A stretch of DNA of 6,127 bases from Coriobacteriia bacterium (GTDB lineage: Bacteria; Actinomycetota; Coriobacteriia; Anaerosomatales; SLCP01): positions 1-6,127 of the forward strand of contig SLCP01000210.1 in NCBI GenBank assembly GCA_007125735.1, in the 5' to 3' direction. The notes beneath the pieces were generated by a model. The model was not told the DNA's origin, did not search any database, and saw nothing but the letters and a program-made list of their open reading frames with translations. The position numbers were made by a program, and so were the translations under genes. Numbering within the stretch: position 1 is the first letter of the stretch; each line of letters begins with the position of its first letter. Of this stretch, positions 5,799 through 6,127 are shown piece by piece.

Positions 5799-6127
5799 CA
5801 GATCATCCCGAACACCCAGCTCCCAAGCGCCGCGTACACGATGACGATCGCGACGTACACCGCCGTCTTGGCGGTGCCGAGCACTTTGCGGATGACGAGC
5901 ATGTTGGGAAGGCTGAGCGACGGGCCGGCAAGCAACAGTGCGAGCGCCGGGCCATCGGCCATGCCCTTGGCGATGAGGCCCTGCAGAATCGGGATCTCGG
6001 TCAGCGTCGAGAAGTACATGAACGCGCCGAACGCCGCCGCGATGGCGTTGCCGGCGATCGAGTTCTCGCCCACGAGCGAGACCACGAGTTCGTCGGGGAT
6101 GAACGGCATGACGAACCCGGCGATGAA
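5795..6127 (-). CDS. PF03773 (ArsP-type) permease, C-terminal part
   Basis: This is the 3' end of a membrane permease gene; 110 residues are visible, open to the window edge at 6127, so the start and N-terminal half are outside. It contains hydrophobic helices with PFIPDELVVSLVGENSIAG, a segment with FMYFSTLTEIPILQGL (about 36-51), and the strongly conserved LLAGPSLSLPNMLVIRKVLG (about 65-84). A last helix ends in GMIW. These match the second half of the DUF318/PF03773 permease family. The family includes ArsP, an exporter of trivalent methylated or aromatic arsenicals, but many members have unknown substrates. The cysteines used to recognise ArsP are not in the visible part, so the arsenical assignment rests on the adjacent ArsR gene. 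The stop overlaps the arsR start, implying translational coupling. Confidence 0.85.
   Translation of the reverse strand, partial: FIAGFVMPFIPDELVVSLVGENSIAGNAIAAAFGAFMYFSTLTEIPILQGLIAKGMADGPALALLLAGPSLSLPNMLVIRKVLGTAKTAVYVAIVIVYAALGSWVFGMIW

Overview
The window is GC-rich DNA with tightly packed genes, probably from a Gram-positive actinobacterium. The type of surface machinery supports this: a protein with three cell wall binding repeats (CWB2) and a secreted PcsB/CwlO-like coiled-coil M23 peptidase. The codon third positions are strongly G/C. A Coriobacteriia-like or related anaerobic actinobacterial lineage would fit, but that is inference; no taxonomic marker is present apart from a tRNA. 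No mobile element, CRISPR array or integration site was seen.

Layout. On the plus strand, 1-888 is the C-terminal part of a DHA2-type major facilitator (MFS) drug exporter. Everything else reads on the minus strand. From right to left there are two groups.

(a) 6127-3903 is an apparent operon of five genes: a partial PF03773/ArsP-type permease, an ArsR/SmtB-family metalloid sensor that overlaps the permease stop codon, a small CxxC thioredoxin-fold protein (MTH895/TM0996 type), a membrane-anchored extracytoplasmic thioredoxin with a CPPC motif, and a CcdA-type transmembrane electron carrier. The spacing is tight: a GTGA overlap, then gaps of 47, 13 and 6 nt.

(b) 3785-2358 is the secreted CWB2 protein. 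It is followed by 2198-1113, the secreted M23 peptidase, which has its own extended -10 promoter and a short leader containing a hairpin. A compact tRNA-Phe unit follows (promoter 1023-1051, gene 931-1006 with encoded CCA, terminator 897-916). Its terminator sits between it and the convergent MFS gene.

How the genes fit together. Group (a) looks like a metalloid-responsive efflux module coupled to thiol redox chemistry on both sides of the membrane. The sensor has four clustered cysteines. The permease would export a metalloid or organometalloid. CcdA can carry electrons from cytoplasmic thioredoxin to the anchored thioredoxin outside, and the small CxxC protein would act in the cytoplasm. 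The permease plus ArsR plus small-thioredoxin grouping is a known recurring context. Its extension by a dedicated CcdA/extracytoplasmic thioredoxin pair is the most interesting feature here. Group (b) is cell-envelope biology: wall remodelling and a wall-bound surface protein. Several CDS starts were moved inward from the longest open frame because a clear Shine-Dalgarno (SD) sequence points to an internal ATG.
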